A stretch of DNA of 39,621 nucleotides from Salinicola salarius (GCF_003206135.1 NZ_PZJT01000017.1:1-39621); one strand, 5' to 3'. Positions 12,979 through 22,045 are shown, counted from the stretch's first letter. Program-made: numbers and translations. The notes: generated from the letters alone by a model not told the origin.

Positions 12979-14778
12979 ATGGCCGATTATCGTGCACCGC
13001 TCGAAGACATGCGCTTCGTTCGCGACGAAGTATTCCATGCCGAGCAGGAATGGCAGGCGATGCCGTCCACCGCCGAACTCAACGCCGAACTCGCCGATGC
13101 CATCCTCGAAGAGGCCGGGCGCCTCGTCGAGGCCGAGCTGTTTCCGCTCAACCAGCGCGGCGACGCCGAAGGGTGCCTTTTCGAAGGCGGCAAGGTAAGG
13201 ACGCCGGCCGGGTTCAGGGAGGCCTTTCTCGAACTGGCACGAGGCGGCTGGTGCGGACTGGGAGGCAACCCCGACCATGGCGGGCAGGGTCTGCCGAAGC
13301 TGCTGACCCAGGCTTTCGACGAAATGCTCTATGCCAGCAACGCGAGCTTCGCGCTCTATCTGGCGCTCAACAACGGCGCCGGACTGCTGCTCGATGCCTA
13401 CGCCGACGAGGCCACCAAGGCGCTCTATCTGCCGCGGCTCTATGCCGGAGAGTGGCTGGGCACCATGTGTCTGACCGAGCCGCACTGCGGCACCGACCTG
13501 GGGCTCATCAAGACTCGCGCCGTGCCCGATGGCAGCGGCGGCTATGCCATCACCGGCAGCAAGATCTGGATCACCGGCGGCGAGCATGACCTGACCGAGA
13601 ATATCGTGCACCTGGTACTGGCCAAGTTGCCGGATGCGCCGGCAGGTGCCAAGGGTATCTCGCTGTTCCTGGTGCCCAAGCGTCGCGTACACGAAGATGG
13701 CTCGCTCGGCGAGCCCAACGGTGTGGTTTGTGGCGGCCTCGAACACAAGATGGGGATCAAGGGCAGCGCCACCTGTGTCATGCATTTCGATGAGGCCAGA
13801 GGCATCCTGATCGGCGAGCCGCACCAGGGGCTGGCGACCATGTTCACCATGATGAACTACGAGCGGCTCTCGATCGGACTCCAGGGGCTGGGGTTGGGCG
13901 ACGTCGCCTATCAGGGCGCGATGGCGTTCGCTCGCGAGCGGCGCCAGAGTCGGGCGCCCGGCGGCGCTGCCGAGCCGGACCAGGCTGCCGATCCGATTCT
14001 CGTCCACCCCGACGTGCGGCGCATGGCGCTTGACGCCCGCGCCTGGAATGAAGGGGGCCGACTGTTCGCGGCGTTCGTGGCAAGCGAGCTCGACCGGGCC
14101 AAGTACCATCCCGATGTCGAGGTGCGTGACGCGTCGGCGGATCTGGTCGCGTTATTGACCCCGGTAGCCAAGGCGTTCCTCACCGATCGCGGCTTCGCGG
14201 CCACGGTGGAGGCGCAGCAGCTCTATGGCGGCAATGGCTACTGCGTCGAATGGGGCGCGGAACAGTACGTGCGCGATGCCCGTATCGCGATGATCTACGA
14301 AGGCACCAACGGCATCCAGGCGATGGATCTGGTCGGGCGCAAGTTGACGCGCAATCGGGGAGCATACGTGAAGCGCCTCGTCGAGCGGGTGCGGGAAGAT
14401 CTCGGCGGCGGCGATGATATCGAGCCGGCGCTGCGGCCGTTCCAGGAGGCGGCGATGCGTGAACTGGAAAGGCTCGAGCGGGTCAGTGCCACGTTGATCG
14501 AGGCCGCCGGGAAGGAACCGGCTGCCGCGGGGGCGGCGGCCCACGATTACCTGCATCTGCTGGGCCACGCTCTCTATGCCTGGATGTGGTTCAAGGCCGC
14601 CCGCGCGGCAAATCGCGGTCTGTCCGGAAACGGCCCGGCCGGGAAAGACTTCTACCAGGCGAAGCTGGTCGTGGGGCGGCACTTCCTGGAGCGCCAGCTG
14701 CCGCGGAGCGAGTCTCTGGAGCGTCAGATCGCTGCCGGCCCGGAAGGGTTGATGGCACTGGATCGGCACCTGTTCTAA
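12979..14778 (+). CDS. Acyl-CoA dehydrogenase, large DmdC-like type
   Basis: FAD-dependent alpha,beta-dehydrogenation of an acyl-CoA; 599 aa, the length of the long acyl-CoA dehydrogenase group that includes 3-methylmercaptopropionyl-CoA dehydrogenase (DmdC). The N-terminus MADYRAPLEDMRFVRDEVF is characteristic. MCLTEPHCGTDLG and KIWITGGEHD belong to the FAD/acyl-binding middle domain. YGGNGYCVEWGAEQYVRDAR and IYEGTNGIQAMDL carry the C-terminal helical domain and the probable catalytic glutamate. An extra C-terminal acyl-CoA dehydrogenase domain covers about residues 465-599. ATG 12979 is chosen because GGGAGA lies just upstream; an ATG eight codons earlier lacks conservation. The substrate is unproven; DMSP-derived methylmercaptopropionyl-CoA is one possibility but no dmdA/B/D is nearby. 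Confidence 0.9.
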   Translation: MADYRAPLEDMRFVRDEVFHAEQEWQAMPSTAELNAELADAILEEAGRLVEAELFPLNQRGDAEGCLFEGGKVRTPAGFREAFLELARGGWCGLGGNPDHGGQGLPKLLTQAFDEMLYASNASFALYLALNNGAGLLLDAYADEATKALYLPRLYAGEWLGTMCLTEPHCGTDLGLIKTRAVPDGSGGYAITGSKIWITGGEHDLTENIVHLVLAKLPDAPAGAKGISLFLVPKRRVHEDGSLGEPNGVVCGGLEHKMGIKGSATCVMHFDEARGILIGEPHQGLATMFTMMNYERLSIGLQGLGLGDVAYQGAMAFARERRQSRAPGGAAEPDQAADPILVHPDVRRMALDARAWNEGGRLFAAFVASELDRAKYHPDVEVRDASADLVALLTPVAKAFLTDRGFAATVEAQQLYGGNGYCVEWGAEQYVRDARIAMIYEGTNGIQAMDLVGRKLTRNRGAYVKRLVERVREDLGGGDDIEPALRPFQEAAMRELERLERVSATLIEAAGKEPAAAGAAAHDYLHLLGHALYAWMWFKAARAANRGLSGNGPAGKDFYQAKLVVGRHFLERQLPRSESLERQIAAGPEGLMALDRHLF

Positions 14779-14945
14779 TTCTGCCTCTGCCGACTGTCTC
14801 GGCCCCGTCGGGCCCCAGTCCCATCGACTCCTGGGCCATGCGGCGCGCATCGGGCGTCGCCTCTTCGTTTCTTATCGCCGTGTCGGTTCGAGAACGTTTC
14901 GAGCCGACCTCGGCGGCCTGCCGGGTTGTTCATGCACTCTCATGA

Positions 14946-14976
14946 AGCGCCAGCCATGATGGCGCTGTCTTTTTGT
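14946..14976 (+). terminator. Intrinsic terminator after the acyl-CoA dehydrogenase gene
   Basis: AGCGCCA (14946-14952) and TGGCGCT (14960-14966) form a 7-bp stem with a 7-nt loop, followed by GTCTTTTTGTTT. It separates the dehydrogenase from the urea operon. Confidence 0.8.
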
Positions 14977-14983
14977 TTAAAAA

Positions 14984-15065
14984 TGGTGCGGTGACCGCGC
15001 GGCATCGGCGGTTCATGCACCATTAACGACAATCCTGTGGTGCCCAGGGAATTTTGTTTGCACCA
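14984..15065 (+). promoter_or_regulatory. Four alternating TGGTGC/GCACCA half-sites and a weak sigma-54-like promoter upstream of urtA
   Basis: TGGTGC at 14984-14989 and 15038-15043 alternates with GCACCA at 15017-15022 and 15060-15065. The hexamers resemble NtrC half-sites (consensus TGCACC-N5-GGTGCA), though the spacing here is wider than in a canonical full site. Overlapping the last site, GG (15048-15049), ten bases, then GC (15060-15061) within TTTGCA fits the invariant -24/-12 positions of a sigma-54 promoter; the rest of the -24 box is poor. Nitrogen control of urea uptake is common in proteobacteria. The link to NtrC here is inference. Confidence 0.45.
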
Positions 15066-15109
15066 ATTTCTTGCCCATTGATGGAATTTACCGCGCTTTT
15101 CTCTCTTTT

Positions 15110-15119
15110 TTGTATACAA
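15110..15119 (+). promoter_or_regulatory. TTGTATACAA palindrome in the urtA leader
   Basis: A perfect 10-bp palindrome lies within the 185-nt stretch between the putative promoter and urtA. It looks like operators of GntR-family (FCD subfamily) regulators, several of which control purine, ureide or organic-acid catabolism. No such regulator is encoded in this window. Confidence 0.4.
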
Positions 15120-15250
15120 GAATGGCGAGGAAGACGATCAAGGCACGGAAAATGCATAGGGTTCTCGGATCGATAGCCGCGCCTGGTGCGCGAATATCCA
15201 TGATCGCCAGGCCGATCACCAAGGGTCATGACCACGACCAGGAGAATCCG

Positions 15251-16564
15251 ATGACAACAACCTCCCTTCGCAAGTTGATTGCCACTTCCGGGCTGACGCT
15301 GGGCCTTGCCGGCTTCGGTAACGTCGCCCTTGCCCAGGCGCAGGACGAAGGCCCGATCCGTGTCGGCATTCTGCATTCGCTTTCAGGCACCATGGCCATC
15401 AGCGAGTCGACGCTCAAGGACGAAATGCTGATGCTGATCGACAAGCAGAACGACGCCGGCGGTCTGCTCGGTCGCCAGCTAGAGCCGGTGGTGATGGACC
15501 CGGCATCGGACTGGTCGCTCTACGCCGAACAGGCTCGCGACATGCTGACCGGCGACGATCGCGTCGACGTCATCTTCGGCAACTGGACCTCGGCCTCCCG
15601 CAAGGCGGTGCTGCCGGTGGTCGAGGAGCTCAACGGGCTGCTGTTCTACCCGGTGCAGTACGAAGGCGAGGAGTCCTCGGAAAATATCTTCTACACCGGC
15701 GCCGCGCCCAATCAGCAGGCGATCCCGGCCGTCGACTACCTGATGAGCCAGGGTGTCGAGCGCTGGGCGCTGCTGGGCACCGATTACGTCTACCCGCGCA
15801 CCACCAACAAGATCCTCGAAGCCTATCTCAAGGCCAACGGCGTCGCCGGCGACGACATCATGATCAACTACACGCCGTTCGGTTTCAGCGATTGGCAGTC
15901 GATCGTCTCGCAGGTCAAAGATTTCGGCAGCCAGGGCAAGAAGACCGCCGTCGTCTCGACCATCAACGGCGATGCCAACGTGCCGTTCTACAACGAACTC
16001 GCCAACCAGGGCATTTCGGCGGGCGACATTCCCGTTGTCGCGTTCTCGGTGGGCGAGCAGGAGCTGACCGGTATCGATACCGCACCGCTGGTCGGGCACA
16101 TGGCGGCGTGGAACTACTTCATGAGCGTCGACAGCGACGCCAACTATGACTTCATCGACGACTGGGTCGCCTACACCGGCAATGACGAAGCGGTGACCAA
16201 CGATCCGATGGAGGCGCATTACATCGGCTTCAACATGTGGGCCCAGGCAGTCAAGAAGGCCGGGACCACTGATGTCGACGCGGTCAAGGATTCGATCATC
16301 GGCGTGACCGTGCCCAATCTCTCGGGCGGCGCTTCCACCATGATGCCCAACCACCACATCACCAAGCCGGTGATGATCGGCGAGATCCAGGACGACGGGC
16401 AGTTCAGCGTAGTCTGGCAGACGCCGACGACGGTTGCCGGCGATGCCTGGTCGGACTATCTGCCGGATTCCAAGAACCTGATCAGCGACTGGAGAGCACC
16501 GCTGCGCTGCGGCAAGCTCGACGTCGAGTCGATGACCTGCGAAGACGGCCCGGGCGCCGAATGA
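15251..16564 (+). CDS. urtA: Urea ABC transporter substrate-binding protein
   Basis: Periplasmic urea-binding component of the UrtABCDE importer; 437 aa. A signal peptide covers residues 1-28 (KKL-type basic start, hydrophobic core, ALA before the cut). The mature protein begins near DEGPIRVGILHSLSGTMAISE, typical of UrtA and related to amide-binding AmiC/LivJ proteins. Conserved blocks VDVIFGNWTSASRKAVLPV, NGLLFYPVQYEGEESS and TDYVYPRTTNKI are seen. The start at 15251 is supported by AGGAGAA upstream; the frame is open 60 codons earlier but without a signal sequence. It is the first gene of the long urt-ure operon. Confidence 0.95.
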   Translation: MTTTSLRKLIATSGLTLGLAGFGNVALAQAQDEGPIRVGILHSLSGTMAISESTLKDEMLMLIDKQNDAGGLLGRQLEPVVMDPASDWSLYAEQARDMLTGDDRVDVIFGNWTSASRKAVLPVVEELNGLLFYPVQYEGEESSENIFYTGAAPNQQAIPAVDYLMSQGVERWALLGTDYVYPRTTNKILEAYLKANGVAGDDIMINYTPFGFSDWQSIVSQVKDFGSQGKKTAVVSTINGDANVPFYNELANQGISAGDIPVVAFSVGEQELTGIDTAPLVGHMAAWNYFMSVDSDANYDFIDDWVAYTGNDEAVTNDPMEAHYIGFNMWAQAVKKAGTTDVDAVKDSIIGVTVPNLSGGASTMMPNHHITKPVMIGEIQDDGQFSVVWQTPTTVAGDAWSDYLPDSKNLISDWRAPLRCGKLDVESMTCEDGPGAE

Positions 16565-16656
16565 AGCCAGGCCGCCGGCGCTCGAACGGGCGCCGGCGGC
16601 ATCGAGCAGAACCTGGGTCTGACGCCGCACCGAAAGGGCGGTGTCGAGGAACGAAC

Positions 16657-18291
16657 ATGATCAAGACTCAACACTTGGCAAGCCGTTGTCTGACGCGCCT
16701 GCTGATGCATTCCGTGCTGCTGTGCCTGCTGATGGCATGGGGCCTTTCCGTTAGCCAGACGGCGGCGGCCGCTGTCAGTGATGCGCAGGCCCGAGCGCTG
16801 CTGGAAGCGCTCGACACGCGCAGCTTCCAGGCCAAGGGCGACGCCGCCCAGGCGATCGCCGAGAGCGGCGCCGAGCAGAAGACGCGCTGGCTGCAGGCAC
16901 TGCTCGACGGCCGCCTGGGCAAGGAGCGTCGCGGCGAGCGTTTCTACATCATCACCGATGACAGCGGCCGCGAGTGGCCGATCATCGATGCCATCACGTT
17001 CGAGGACGCCGGTACCGGCACACGACGCACGGTCCAGGCGTTCAAGATCAACAACGATCTGCGCACCCGTATCCAGGGGCTGCTGGCCTCGCTCTCCCTG
17101 AGCGCCGGCGACGAGGCTTCTCGGCTGGCGGCCGCCGGGCGTATGATCGGCGAAGTCTCGGCCGACAACGCCGATAGCGTGCGCGCCATGCGCGACGACG
17201 AGGAGAGCCAATCCGTTCGCGGCCAGCTCGATGTCGCGCTGGCGCTCTACGATGTCCAGCAAGGCGATATCGACGCGTTAGAAACCCTGCGCGGCAATCT
17301 CGATACGCGGGTGCGCAACACGTTGACCCCGATCGCCGCCGGTGATTCCGAGCTCGCCGCCGAGGCGCAGTCGGTCCTTGGCGGCATCGAGAGCAAGCGC
17401 GCCTGGTACGACCGTGCACAGACGCTGTTCTTCGGCCTCAGTGCCGGTTCGATTCTGGTGCTGGCGGCGATCGGTCTGGCGATCACCTTTGGCGTCATGG
17501 GCGTGATCAACATGGCCCATGGCGAGCTGATCATGATCGGCGCCTATACCACCTGGATGATCCAGCAGGCACTACCGGGGCAGCCGGGACTGGCGCTGGC
17601 GCTGGCCATTCCCGGCGGCTTCCTGGTTGCCGGTGCGTTCGGGGTGGTGATCGAACGCACCGTGATCCGCTTCCTGAAAGGCCGTCCGCTGGAGACGCTG
17701 CTGGCCACCTTCGGCCTCAGCCTGATCCTGCAGCAGCTGGTGCGCAGCGTGTTCTCGCCGCTCAATCGTCGCGTCACCTCGCCGGACTGGCTGCAAGGGG
17801 CGTGGCAGATCAACGAGGCGCTGTCGTTGACCCTCAACCGGCTGGCGGTGCTGCTGTTCTGCCTGGTGGTCTTTGCCGGCCTGTGGGCGCTGATGCGCTA
17901 TACCCGGCTGGGGCTGGAGGTGCGTGCGGTAACCCAGAACCGGGCGATGGCCCGCGCCATGGGCGTACGTGCCACCCGTGTCGACATGCTGACGTTCGGG
18001 CTGGGTGCTGGCGTCGCCGGGCTGGCGGGGGTCGCCCTGTCCCAGTTGACCAACGTCGGCCCCAACCTGGGGCAGGGCTATATCGTCGACTCCTTCCTGG
18101 TCGTGGTCTTCGGCGGGGTCGGCAACCTGTGGGGAACGCTGGTGGCCGGCATGTCGCTCGGCGTGATCAATCAGGTGCTGCAGCCCTGGGTCGGCGCGGT
18201 ACTGGCCAAGATCATCGTGCTGGTGGGCGTGATCCTGTTCATCCAGAAGCGCCCGCAGGGCATCTTTGCACCCAAGGGGCGGACCTCATGA
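16657..18291 (+). CDS. urtB: Urea ABC transporter permease UrtB
   Basis: Inner-membrane permease of 544 aa. A signal-like hydrophobic segment (residues about 12-38, ending AAAAVSDAQAR) leads into a roughly 210-aa extracytoplasmic region before the LivH-like membrane domain, an arrangement typical of UrtB. The permease half begins near AQTLFFGLSAGSILVLAAIGLAI and includes NMAHGELIMIGAY and the cytoplasmic coupling segment TRLGLEVRAVTQNRAMARAM. ATG 16657 follows CGAGGA. The frame is open from 16561, but the signal-peptide start is more convincing. The stop overlaps the urtC start as ATGA. Confidence 0.95.
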   Translation: MIKTQHLASRCLTRLLMHSVLLCLLMAWGLSVSQTAAAAVSDAQARALLEALDTRSFQAKGDAAQAIAESGAEQKTRWLQALLDGRLGKERRGERFYIITDDSGREWPIIDAITFEDAGTGTRRTVQAFKINNDLRTRIQGLLASLSLSAGDEASRLAAAGRMIGEVSADNADSVRAMRDDEESQSVRGQLDVALALYDVQQGDIDALETLRGNLDTRVRNTLTPIAAGDSELAAEAQSVLGGIESKRAWYDRAQTLFFGLSAGSILVLAAIGLAITFGVMGVINMAHGELIMIGAYTTWMIQQALPGQPGLALALAIPGGFLVAGAFGVVIERTVIRFLKGRPLETLLATFGLSLILQQLVRSVFSPLNRRVTSPDWLQGAWQINEALSLTLNRLAVLLFCLVVFAGLWALMRYTRLGLEVRAVTQNRAMARAMGVRATRVDMLTFGLGAGVAGLAGVALSQLTNVGPNLGQGYIVDSFLVVVFGGVGNLWGTLVAGMSLGVINQVLQPWVGAVLAKIIVLVGVILFIQKRPQGIFAPKGRTS

Positions 18292-19379
18292 CGACCCAAA
18301 CCTTATTGCACGAACGTGATCGGTCGCGTCAGGCGTTCCTTTCCCGCTCGACGCTGTTGACCAGCCTGGTGCTGATCGTCGGCATGCTGGTGGTGCTGGT
18401 ATTGAACGCCTTGCCGGAATCGAGCGCCTGGCACGTCAGCAACGCGACGGTATCGCTGCTCGGCAAGTATTTCACCTACATGCTGCTGGCGCTGGCAGTG
18501 GATCTGATCTGGGGCTATCTCGGCATTCTCAGCCTGGGACATGGCGCCTTCTTTGCCCTGGGCGGCTATGCGATGGGGCTCTATCTCAACGCGCAGACCT
18601 CACCGCTGCCCGGCTGGCAGTCGATCATGGCCTACTTCCCGGTGGCGGCACTGGCGATCCTGCTGGCGCCGGGTCTGCTGGCGCTGGTATTCGGCTGGCT
18701 GGCGTTTCGCTCGCGGGTGACCGGGGTCTACTTCTCGATCATCACCCAGGCGCTGACCTTCGCGCTGATGCTGGCGTTCAATCGCAACGAGATGGGCATG
18801 GGCGGCAGTACCGGGCTGACGCGTTTCTACGAGCTGCTGGGCTTTTCGCTCGCGAGCGAGGGGATGACCGTAGCGCTGTTCGTGGCGTCCGGCATGGCAG
18901 TGCTGCTGGCGTTCTGGCTGTGTCGAGCGATCACGGTGTCACGCCTTGGCCGGGTCAGCGTGGCGACCCGCGATGCCGAGGCCCGGGTGCGCTTCATCGG
19001 CTACCGGGTCGACCACGTCAAGCTGGCGCTGTTCGTGGTCTCGGCGATGATCGCCGGGGTGGCCGGTGCGCTCTACGTTCCCCAGGTGGGGATCATCAAT
19101 CCCAGTACCTTCGCGCCGCTGTTCTCGATCGAGGTGGTGGTATGGGTGGCGCTCGGCGGGCGGGCGACGCTCTATGGCGCGCTGCTGGGGGCGCTGGTGG
19201 TCAATTACCTGAAGACGGTGCTGACCGGGGTGATGCCGGATGCCTGGCTGTTCATTCTCGGGGGACTGTTCGTGCTGGTCACGATGCTGCTGCCGCAGGG
19301 CATTGCCGGGGTGATCTCGGCCTGGTGCGGGAAGCGTCGCGATGGAGAAGAGCAGGATCGACAGGAGGTGAGCGCATGA
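18288..19379 (+). CDS. urtC: Urea ABC transporter permease UrtC
   Basis: Second membrane permease of the urea importer, LivM-like; 363 aa with about ten hydrophobic segments. YLGILSLGHGAFFALGGYAMG is the typical segment. FSIITQALTFALMLAFNRNEMGMGGSTGLT and the coupling segment RLGRVSVATRDAEARVRFIGY are also diagnostic. The start codon overlaps the urtB stop by 4 nt and its own stop overlaps urtD by 4 nt, so the genes are translated in a chain. The C-terminus is charged and hydrophilic. Confidence 0.95.
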   Translation: MTTQTLLHERDRSRQAFLSRSTLLTSLVLIVGMLVVLVLNALPESSAWHVSNATVSLLGKYFTYMLLALAVDLIWGYLGILSLGHGAFFALGGYAMGLYLNAQTSPLPGWQSIMAYFPVAALAILLAPGLLALVFGWLAFRSRVTGVYFSIITQALTFALMLAFNRNEMGMGGSTGLTRFYELLGFSLASEGMTVALFVASGMAVLLAFWLCRAITVSRLGRVSVATRDAEARVRFIGYRVDHVKLALFVVSAMIAGVAGALYVPQVGIINPSTFAPLFSIEVVVWVALGGRATLYGALLGALVVNYLKTVLTGVMPDAWLFILGGLFVLVTMLLPQGIAGVISAWCGKRRDGEEQDRQEVSA

Positions 19380-20233
19380 GCGTGATCGATAGCACTCGCT
19401 TCGACAGGTTGCGGGAATTCGCCCGTCCGGATCGTGTTTTCGACTTCATGGCGCCGGCGCAGTCTCCGGTGGACGTGCGCCACGGCCCGATTCTCTACCT
19501 GGAGGACGTCAGCGTCAGCTTCGACGGCTTTCAGGCCATCAATCGGCTCAACCTGACCATCGATGACGGCGAGCTGCGCTGCATCATCGGCCCCAACGGG
19601 GCCGGCAAGACGACGATGATGGACATCATCACCGGCAAGACCCGACCGGATCACGGCCAGGTCTGGTTCGGCAGCCGACACAACCTGCTGACGCTGGACG
19701 AACCGCAGATCGCCAATCTGGGAATCGGCCGCAAGTTCCAGAAGCCCACGGTCTTCGAGGCACTCGACGTGACCGAGAACCTGGAACTGGCGATGGCCGG
19801 CGACCGACGGGTCTGGAAGACCTTGCTGGCCCGTCTCGACCGGGAAGGCCAGGCGCGTATCGACGAGGTGCTCGAGACCATCGGCCTGGCCTCGGCGCGG
19901 CATCGCCTGGCCGGCGTGCTGTCGCACGGGCAGAAGCAGTGGCTCGAGATCGGTATGCTGCTGATGCAGCGGCCCCGCCTGCTGCTGGTGGACGAGCCCG
20001 TCGCCGGCATGACCGAGCCGGAGATGCACCGCACCGCCGAGTTGCTGACGCGCCTCGTAGGCCAGCAGTCGGTGGTCGTCGTCGAACACGACATGGGCTT
20101 CGTGCGTTCGATCGCCAGGCAGGTCACGGTGCTCCACCAGGGCAGTGTGCTGGCGGAAGGGACCATGGACGAGGTCGCCAGCGACCCGCGGGTGATCGAG
20201 GTCTATCTCGGCGGCGACGAGGAGGCGGCCTGA
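19376..20233 (+). CDS. urtD: Urea ABC transporter ATP-binding protein UrtD
   Basis: Cytoplasmic ATPase of the importer, LivG-like; 285 aa. A roughly 40-aa extension precedes the ABC domain and is common in UrtD. Walker A is GPNGAGKTT, the signature is LSHGQKQWLEIGM, Walker B is LLLVDEPVAGM, and the H-loop is VVVVEHDM. It is coupled to urtC by ATGA and to urtE by TGATG. It acts as a heterodimer with UrtE (known for the family). Confidence 0.95.
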   Translation: MSVIDSTRFDRLREFARPDRVFDFMAPAQSPVDVRHGPILYLEDVSVSFDGFQAINRLNLTIDDGELRCIIGPNGAGKTTMMDIITGKTRPDHGQVWFGSRHNLLTLDEPQIANLGIGRKFQKPTVFEALDVTENLELAMAGDRRVWKTLLARLDREGQARIDEVLETIGLASARHRLAGVLSHGQKQWLEIGMLLMQRPRLLLVDEPVAGMTEPEMHRTAELLTRLVGQQSVVVVEHDMGFVRSIARQVTVLHQGSVLAEGTMDEVASDPRVIEVYLGGDEEAA

Positions 20234-20928
20234 TGCTGAGCGTCGACAAGCTCAATCAGTACTACGGCGAAAGTCACATCCTCCGCGACCTGTCGCTCGA
20301 TGTGCCCGCCGGCCGCTGTACCTGCGTCATGGGACGCAATGGCGTCGGCAAGACGACGCTGCTCAAGACGGTGATGGGCGAGGTGGCGGCGCGCAGCGGG
20401 GCGATTCGCTTCGACGGCGAGGAACTGCTCAAGCGAAGACCCGAAGCGCGGGCGGGCTTGGGGATCGGCTATGTGCCCCAGGGGCGTCAGATCTTCGCCA
20501 CCCTGTCGGTCGAGGAGAACCTGCGCATCGGCCTGCCGGCGAGAAGAGACAGGCAGCGCCGGATTCCCGAGCGTATCTACGAGCTGTTCCCGGTGCTCAA
20601 GGAGATGCGCTATCGTCGCGGTGGCGACCTCTCCGGCGGCCAGCAGCAGCAATTGGCGATCGGTCGGGCGCTGGTGCTCGACCCCAGGCTGTTGATCCTC
20701 GACGAGCCGGGCGAGGGCATTCAGCCCAACATCGTCGCGCAGATCGGCGAAGTCATCCGGCGTCTCAATCGCGAGGATGGCCTGACCGTGCTGCTGGTCG
20801 AGCAGAAACTGCCTTTCGCCCGGCGGTACGCCGACAAGTTCATGATCATGGATCGTGGCCAGGCGGTGGCCGGTGGCGATATCGCCGAACTGAGCGACGA
20901 CCTGATCAAGCGGCATCTGACAGTATGA
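20233..20928 (+). CDS. urtE: Urea ABC transporter ATP-binding protein UrtE
   Basis: Second ATPase of the importer, LivF-like; 231 aa. It begins MLSVDKLNQYYGESHILRDL. Walker A is GRNGVGKTT, the Q-loop region is YVPQGRQIFATLSVEENL, the signature is LSGGQQQQLAIGRAL and Walker B is LLILDEPGEGI. The last codons overlap the ureD start (ATGA at 20925), directly joining urea import to urease maturation in one transcript. Confidence 0.95.
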   Translation: MLSVDKLNQYYGESHILRDLSLDVPAGRCTCVMGRNGVGKTTLLKTVMGEVAARSGAIRFDGEELLKRRPEARAGLGIGYVPQGRQIFATLSVEENLRIGLPARRDRQRRIPERIYELFPVLKEMRYRRGGDLSGGQQQQLAIGRALVLDPRLLILDEPGEGIQPNIVAQIGEVIRRLNREDGLTVLLVEQKLPFARRYADKFMIMDRGQAVAGGDIAELSDDLIKRHLTV

Positions 20929-21863
20929 CGGTAGATCCTTCATGCCACTGGCAGGCGGCCCCCGCCGATTCGGGGCACCGGTTCGATGCGACCCGGCGTT
21001 GGGAGGCGTCGCTGTCGCTCGCGTTTGCGGTTCGCACCATGGACGCGGCATCCAACGGCGCGGCGCCAATGAGGCGCACGCGATTGACCCGAGCGCGACA
21101 TCACGGCCCCTTGCGGGTGCAGCGGTCGTTCTATCCGGAATCGCCCCGGGCCGGGCTGGCCGATCCGTGCCATGTCTACCTGCTGCATCCGCCGGGGGGA
21201 CTGGTCAGCGGCGATGCCCTCAAGATCGACGTGAACGTCGAGGCTTCGGCGCATGCCGTGCTGACCACGCCGGCGGCGACCAAGCTCTATCGGGCGGACA
21301 GTCACGGCGTGGTCTGGTCCCAGACCAACCGGCTCGAGGTCGAGGATGGCGGGTTGCTGGAGTGGCTGCCCCAGGAAACGATCGCCTTCGACGGTTCGAA
21401 AGGGGAACAGCGCACCGAGATCTCGCTGACGGGCAATGCGCGCTGCCTGGGGTGGGAGATCATGGCGCTGGGGCGTCCGGCCAGCGCTCTCCCGTTCGAG
21501 AGCGGTCGCATCGAGCAGCGCTTTCAATTGCTTCACGACGGTCGGCCGCTATGGCTCGAGCGGCAACCGCTGGACCCGCTGCACCGGCGCTTTTCGGGGC
21601 GGTGGGGGCAGGGCGGCGCGACGGTCCAGGCGACACTGTGGGCAGCCGGCCTGACGGATCCGAGCCAGGCGGTGAAAGCGGTGCGAGACGCGCTATCGGC
21701 AAGCCCGAACTGGGCCGTGACCCAGCGTCATGGCGTGCTGCTGCTGCGTTATCTCGGCGATTCGCGCAATGAAGCGTGGGCGCTTTGCCAGGCGGCCTGG
21801 CATGTGCTCAGGCCGCTACTGGTCGGCCGCGAGGCGTGCGAGCCGCGGATCTGGTACACGTAA
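20925..21863 (+). CDS. ureD: Urease accessory protein UreD
   Basis: Scaffold of the UreD-UreF-UreG complex that delivers nickel to apo-urease; 312 aa, slightly longer than usual (about 270-290) because of an N-terminal extension. Conserved blocks are GPLRVQRSFYPE, HVYLLHPPGGLVSGD, TTPAATKLYRA and LLEWLPQETIAFDGS. The chosen ATG overlaps the urtE stop by 4 nt. Its start is less certain than its identity. A 182-bp gap containing an 11-copy heptamer repeat follows before ureA. Confidence 0.95.
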   Translation: MTVDPSCHWQAAPADSGHRFDATRRWEASLSLAFAVRTMDAASNGAAPMRRTRLTRARHHGPLRVQRSFYPESPRAGLADPCHVYLLHPPGGLVSGDALKIDVNVEASAHAVLTTPAATKLYRADSHGVVWSQTNRLEVEDGGLLEWLPQETIAFDGSKGEQRTEISLTGNARCLGWEIMALGRPASALPFESGRIEQRFQLLHDGRPLWLERQPLDPLHRRFSGRWGQGGATVQATLWAAGLTDPSQAVKAVRDALSASPNWAVTQRHGVLLLRYLGDSRNEAWALCQAAWHVLRPLLVGREACEPRIWYT

Positions 21864-21947
21864 TCATCATGCCGACGGCGACGGATACTGGTCGAAGCAG
21901 CCCGACGCTGTTGTTTGCGCTGCCCGAAGCCGGCGCATCATTGCAAT

Positions 21948-22027
21948 GCTCGTAGCTCGTAGCTCGTAGCTCGTAGCTCGTAGCTCGTAGCTCGTAGCTC
22001 GTAGCTCGTAGCTCGTAGCTCGTAGCT
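21948..22027 (+). repeat. Heptamer microsatellite (CGTAGCT, 11 perfect copies) upstream of ureA
   Basis: From 21951 to 22027 the unit CGTAGCT repeats 11 times without a single mismatch; a partial GCT precedes it. It ends 18 nt before the ureA ATG, just upstream of an ACAGGACA ribosome-site candidate. The plus-strand repeat contains TAG in one of every three frames, so it is not coding on that strand. Perfect repeats of this length are prone to replication slippage. It lies inside the operon rather than at its promoter. Confidence 0.97.
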
Positions 22028-22045
22028 TACAGACAGGACATCGAT

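Noticed and set aside
15071..15250. 60-codon extension of urtA
   Set aside because: The signal peptide and ribosome site place the start at 15251; the extension contains the leader operator-like palindrome.
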